Assembly (NCBI RefSeq): GCF_002419965.1
Contig: NZ_DIHC01000026.1
Coordinates: forward strand, 70,488 to 134,487
Reading direction: 5' to 3'
DNA: 64,000 bases
Source of the DNA: Pseudomonas sp. UBA5706
GTDB taxonomy: Bacteria > Pseudomonadota > Gammaproteobacteria > Pseudomonadales > Pseudomonadaceae
Below, in pieces: positions 62,486-64,000 of this stretch. The notes beneath the pieces were generated by a model. The model ran no database searches and was not told where the DNA came from. It saw only the letters and a program-made list of their open reading frames with translations. Both the position numbers and the translations under genes were made by a program. Numbering within the stretch: position 1 is the stretch's first letter; each line of letters begins with the position of its first letter.

Positions 62486-63462
62486 GGTTCTACTCTCCTT
62501 GTCGGGTCTGCTGCTTTGTTTTGAATGCCAGTTTCGTGATCGAACTCGCCGAGGTGCTTTCCACGCTTATTGTATTTCTCAACTGCACCATGCTGAAAAT
62601 CCCATTCGTAGATTGTTCCATCTCTGCTCTTCCAGCGTGGACGTAAGCTTCCTCCACCTTGAACTGAAGTTTTTGATCTGGCCCATTTGGCGTCCGGAAA
62701 CGCTGGCAAAGATTCAGGTTTTGGATGATAGCCAGACCCCGACGCGCTCAGTGAGATGTAAATTGGGGCAATGCTCGGTTGGCTTGAAAACGAGATAATC
62801 GCGTCCTGGTAATCCGGCGGATACGCCGGATTAATCAGAATCTGCTCTGTTTTCGGGCCAGGTGGGTACACCCAAACCGCAGGCTTGAGCGTCACACCCT
62901 CGAGCGCCGGAATGCCCAGCATCGCATTGGAATCAGCCGCCGGTGTCCAGATGATTTCTATACCGTCGCCAAGATCCGCGACCAATGGTTCGCCGCGAGG
63001 CTCCGCCTTGATGACTGGCACGTTCTGCCAGTCCGATTTGCCACCAGTGTAGAACCCGTACAGGTCAACCGAACCGTCCGGCAGGTGCTTCATCGTCACC
63101 TGAGCACGGGTGTTGCCCTTGCTCAAATCGGCACATTGCTCGGACGAATAAAACGCGCTGTCCGGCGAGGTCGTGTTCGGGATCAACAAACTAACCGTGA
63201 TTCCCATCGCGCCGGGCAATACTGCCGCCAGTGTTCCGCCCAATTGCTTCACCAGGGCCGTCGCGCTGCCAGAACCGCCGATCCATTCCAGCACCGTGGT
63301 TCCTGCAGAAGCCGCCCCAGCAGAACCCAGCACCGCATAGTTGCCGTACTGTTTCAACAACTCCACAGGGACAAAACCGCTGTGGTCTGTCACCCCGTCT
63401 GGCAAGGCGCAGGACTTCGCAAAAACGTACCCGTTCTGCTTTCCCTCCTCCCTATCCTGCAT
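62482..63462 (-). CDS. S-type pyocin/colicin E3-like rRNase toxin
   Basis: This 326-residue protein has an N-terminal region with a Gly/Ala-rich helical stretch (GSAGAASAGTTVLEWIGGSG), a central pyocin-S-like domain (IEIIWTPAADSNAMLGIPAL and PAYPPDYQDAIISF), and a C-terminal colicin E3-type cytotoxic domain (TIYEWDFQHGAVEKYNKRGK). The catalytic Asp, His, Glu and Arg of E3 (Asp510, His513, Glu517, Arg545) are all matched by position, so it should cleave 16S rRNA. It lacks the receptor-binding and long translocation domains of a free pyocin, and no PAAR is seen. Delivery may be by T6SS or other means. Confidence 0.87.
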   Translation of the reverse strand: MQDREEGKQNGYVFAKSCALPDGVTDHSGFVPVELLKQYGNYAVLGSAGAASAGTTVLEWIGGSGSATALVKQLGGTLAAVLPGAMGITVSLLIPNTTSPDSAFYSSEQCADLSKGNTRAQVTMKHLPDGSVDLYGFYTGGKSDWQNVPVIKAEPRGEPLVADLGDGIEIIWTPAADSNAMLGIPALEGVTLKPAVWVYPPGPKTEQILINPAYPPDYQDAIISFSSQPSIAPIYISLSASGSGYHPKPESLPAFPDAKWARSKTSVQGGGSLRPRWKSRDGTIYEWDFQHGAVEKYNKRGKHLGEFDHETGIQNKAADPTRRVEP

Positions 63463-63499
63463 CCGCCTCTAGCCTTGGCTTTTCCAACCGGAGTGCGCG

Positions 63500-63733
63500 T
63501 TAATCGATGTTACAGGTGAGCTGGAAAATACTGCTGTTATCGTAAAACTGCCTACCCGCCACTTTCTCTATCGCGGCGACTTGGTTGGCACTCAAGTTAT
63601 AACCTTCCTCGCCACGCGGAGTTGTTGCCCACCCCATAATTTCTGAGATCTGCGAGTCGCAACCTTCTGGTAGCTCAACTTCAAAAGCCAAAAATTCGGT
63701 TTCTTTATCGAACGCTTCAATAACGTATTTCAA
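63500..63733 (-). CDS. Putative immunity protein 2 (DUF7683-like)
   Basis: This 77-residue protein (MKYVIEAFDKETEFLAFEVE, then EIMGWATTPRGEEG and QLTCNID) is a clear relative of the immunity at 62261. The start is TTG overlapping the stop of the upstream toxin cassette (TTGA), the same coupling in a weaker start form. Acidic overall. It should protect against the neighbouring E3-type domain; cross-protection to the other toxin is untested. Confidence 0.72.
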   Translation of the reverse strand: MKYVIEAFDKETEFLAFEVELPEGCDSQISEIMGWATTPRGEEGYNLSANQVAAIEKVAGRQFYDNSSIFQLTCNID

Positions 63734-64000
63734 GGCTCTACCTCTCGAGTACTGTCTGCATTTTTGGTTTGCTCACCTGTTTCTTGGTTAAATTCCCCTA
63801 GGTGTTTTCCGCGCTTGTTGTACTTCTCAACAGCTCCGTGTTGGCTATCCCACTCAAAGATCGTTCCGTCTTTTGTTTTCCATCTTTTACGTAGACCACC
63901 TCCGCCCTTCAAGGGAGTTTTCCGCGCTGTGATTTTGGCATCAGGAAAGGCTGATAACCCTCTCGGCGGTGGGTGGTAGCTAGGTTTTGTACGAAAAGTC
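63730..64000 (-). CDS. Partial second E3-type rRNase toxin cassette, cut by element edge and window end
   Basis: The minus-strand frame is open to the window edge. It reads SYHPPPRGLSAFPDAKITARK and GGGGLRKRWKTKDGTIFEWD, then SQHGAVEKYNKRGKHLGEFN and ends TREVEP. This is the C-terminal part of a toxin like that at 62482 (YHPKPESLPAFPDAK... homologous). Catalytic Asp, His, Glu and Arg are again present. Just outside SYHPPP the sequence becomes the terminal repeat of the MITE/IS family (63984-64000), so the N-terminal part is probably displaced by an insertion, leaving an orphan cassette with its immunity gene. Confidence 0.75.
   Translation of the reverse strand, partial: TFRTKPSYHPPPRGLSAFPDAKITARKTPLKGGGGLRKRWKTKDGTIFEWDSQHGAVEKYNKRGKHLGEFNQETGEQTKNADSTREVEP
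63980..64000. mobile_element. Edge of an IS5-group-like or MITE element, continuing past the window
   Basis: CTAG (63980-63983) followed by GTTTTGTACGAAAAGTC repeats the left end of the 45.6-kb element with one mismatch over 17 bases. The element continues beyond the window, so it is unknown whether it carries a transposase. Confidence 0.65.

Noticed and set aside
61340..64000. CRISPR array or prophage in the AT-richer island
   Set aside because: No short regularly spaced repeats, integrase, or phage structural genes are visible.

Overview
The window is a chromosomal segment of a fluorescent Pseudomonas. Gene order follows the conserved Pseudomonas backbone (prs, tRNA-Gln, ispE, lolB, hemA, prfA, prmC, moeB, murI, then uraA-upp-hpt-mqo, then rsmC and hprA-like genes). 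Base composition is GC-rich throughout except for the last 2.3 kb. The P. syringae or P. fluorescens lineage is likely; the species cannot be fixed from this sequence alone.

Layout. 0.2-2.5 kb: a chemoreceptor and the decayed tail of an ABC solute-binding protein. 2.6-9.5 kb (minus strand): ychF, pth, rplY, prs, tRNA-Gln, ispE, lolB and a TPR lipoprotein, covering translation, nucleotide and isoprenoid precursors, and outer-membrane lipoprotein sorting. 9.7-14.5 kb (plus): hemA-prfA-prmC-moeB-murI. 14.6-22.8 kb: a PagL-like lipid A deacylase, then a probable light/photodamage cluster. That cluster holds a photolyase, a MerR regulator of the B12-independent LitR/PplR type, a YbgA-like protein, a Trp-rich small protein and an FAD amine-oxidase-like protein. 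It carries three copies of a T(G/A)TACA-N12-TGTA(C/T)A-like box and is followed by a nucleotide-sugar-epimerase-like gene and ferrochelatase. 22.9-30 kb: uracil/hypoxanthine salvage, three tandem small secreted paralogues of unknown function, and mqo. 30.7-39.9 kb: lipoproteins, small conserved proteins, a divergent SRAP protein, an M48 protease, a GDT1-type Mn2+ transporter with a riboswitch-like leader, rsmC and an hprA-like dehydrogenase. 40.1-48.9 kb: an AlkK-like acyl-CoA ligase, a DUF1302/DUF1329 pair and a large MalT/AlkS-type LuxR regulator, a plausible uptake and activation module for hydrophobic acyl compounds. 49-61.3 kb: HD-GYP, AraC/TSUP, MBL hydrolase, OmpA lipoprotein, acyltransferase, pta, slyD, glutathione peroxidase, an old yellow enzyme and a glycosyltransferase. 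61.3-64 kb: an AT-richer accessory island with two colicin E3-like rRNase toxin cassettes, each overlapping a small putative immunity gene. The outer cassette is cut by the edge of an IS/MITE-type element whose terminal repeat matches a complete 139-bp element at 45.6 kb.

Small-scale structure. Five REP-like palindromes lie in intergenic gaps. Two conserved genes (a solute-binding protein tail and a DUF3565 protein) are each interrupted by TAG where CAG is expected. Most operons end in strong hairpin terminators, several of them bidirectional. The strongest candidates for something undescribed are the tandem secreted paralogues, the catalytically altered SRAP protein, the LitR-type boxes around the photolyase cluster, the Mn-transporter leader and the terminal toxin-immunity array.
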